In this document: positions 5,797-6,034 of the stretch, piece by piece
Numbering within the stretch: position 1 is the first letter of the stretch
How the letters are laid out: each line of letters starts with the position of its first letter
From: Ignavibacteria bacterium
Lineage (GTDB): Bacteria; Bacteroidota; Ignavibacteria; Tepidaquicellales; Tepidaquicellaceae
DNA: 6,034 bases
Reading direction: 5' to 3'
Assembly (NCBI GenBank): GCA_018058125.1
Contig: JAGPCH010000108.1
Span: 1-6,034 of the forward strand
Notes under the pieces: model-generated
Databases searched by the model: none
Seen by the model: only the letters and a program-made list of their open reading frames with translations
Told to the model about the DNA's origin: nothing
Made by a program: the position numbers and the translations under genes

Positions 5797-6034
5797 ATGA
5801 ATTTAATATCCAAAACAAACATGCTGACCATTATAATAATGTTATTCACATTACTCTCCTGCTCAAAACAAACTGTAAAAGACAATTCTTTATCGCTCAC
5901 AGATAAATTTAAGGACACACTTGAAACCGAAAATAAAACCGAAGTTCAAAAATTTGAAGTTGTAAAGACAGAAGAAGAATGGAGAGATCAGCTGACAGAA
6001 GAGCAATATTTTGTAACACGTCAGAAAGGAACAG
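5797..6034 (+). CDS. msrB: Lipoprotein MsrB, N-terminal part (cut by window end)
   Basis: The first 79 codons are present and the frame is open to the window edge. A lipoprotein signal (hydrophobic 9-20, lipobox LLSC with Cys22) precedes a polar linker of about 30 residues. The sequence then reads KTEEEWRDQLTEEQYF (57-72) and VTRQKGT (73-79), which is the conserved start of peptide-methionine (R)-S-oxide reductase. MsrB reduces methionine-R-sulfoxide in proteins. The lipoprotein form would act in the periplasm or on the membrane, repairing envelope proteins. The zinc CxxC motifs and catalytic Cys lie beyond the window, so activity cannot be judged here. The start at 5797 gives a normal lipoprotein signal, and an in-frame ATG at 5821 would leave a shorter one. 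The gene faces the same way as the two-helix membrane protein upstream and is close to the peroxiredoxin gene, consistent with an oxidative-damage role. Confidence 0.87.
   Translation, partial: MNLISKTNMLTIIIMLFTLLSCSKQTVKDNSLSLTDKFKDTLETENKTEVQKFEVVKTEEEWRDQLTEEQYFVTRQKGT

Overview
The window looks like part of a low-GC chromosome from the Bacteroidota/Ignavibacteriota (FCB) group. Three things point there. The exported protein families are typical of that group: a DUF4159 protein, a DUF5916 outer-membrane protein with a CBM9-like N-terminus, and lipoprotein forms of an intradiol-dioxygenase-like protein and MsrB. The start codons are preceded by A/T-rich leaders with no clear Shine-Dalgarno sequence. 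The intergenic DNA carries short tandem arrays. The species cannot be named from the sequence alone.

Layout. Positions 1-163 hold a mosaic tandem repeat built from 19-bp and 10-bp modules. Positions 157-1889 hold a compact three-gene cluster on the minus strand. In transcription order it is an exported DUF4159 protein, a lipoprotein with an intradiol-dioxygenase fold, and a small cytoplasmic protein with two SH3-like domains. The gaps are only 23 and 18 bp, so this is a likely operon. Positions 1890-2151 are non-coding and carry three neighbouring tandem arrays with units of 7, 8 and 16 bp. The 16-bp array shares an exact 16-nt core, inverted, with the array at 1-163, so the three-gene cluster is bracketed by inverted copies of one repeat family. 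Positions 2152-4215 (minus) encode a 687-residue CBM9-like/DUF5916 outer-membrane protein. Positions 4216-4417 hold four TTAC motifs at exact 10-bp spacing and a strong intrinsic terminator.

Positions 4418-5056 (minus) encode a 1-Cys (Prx6-type) peroxiredoxin. Diverging from it on the plus strand are a 135-residue protein with two membrane helices (5305-5712) and the start of a lipoprotein MsrB, cut by the window edge (from 5797). Peroxiredoxin and MsrB both handle oxidative damage, one reducing peroxides in the cytoplasm and the other repairing oxidised methionine in the envelope. This end therefore looks like an antioxidant neighbourhood, with an unassigned membrane protein between the two enzymes.

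Nothing here can be claimed as a proven new system. The items most worth a second look are the inverted repeat family at two gene 3' ends, the stacked 7/8/16-bp arrays in front of the DUF4159 operon, the phased TTAC direct repeats, and the SLATT-like two-helix membrane protein.
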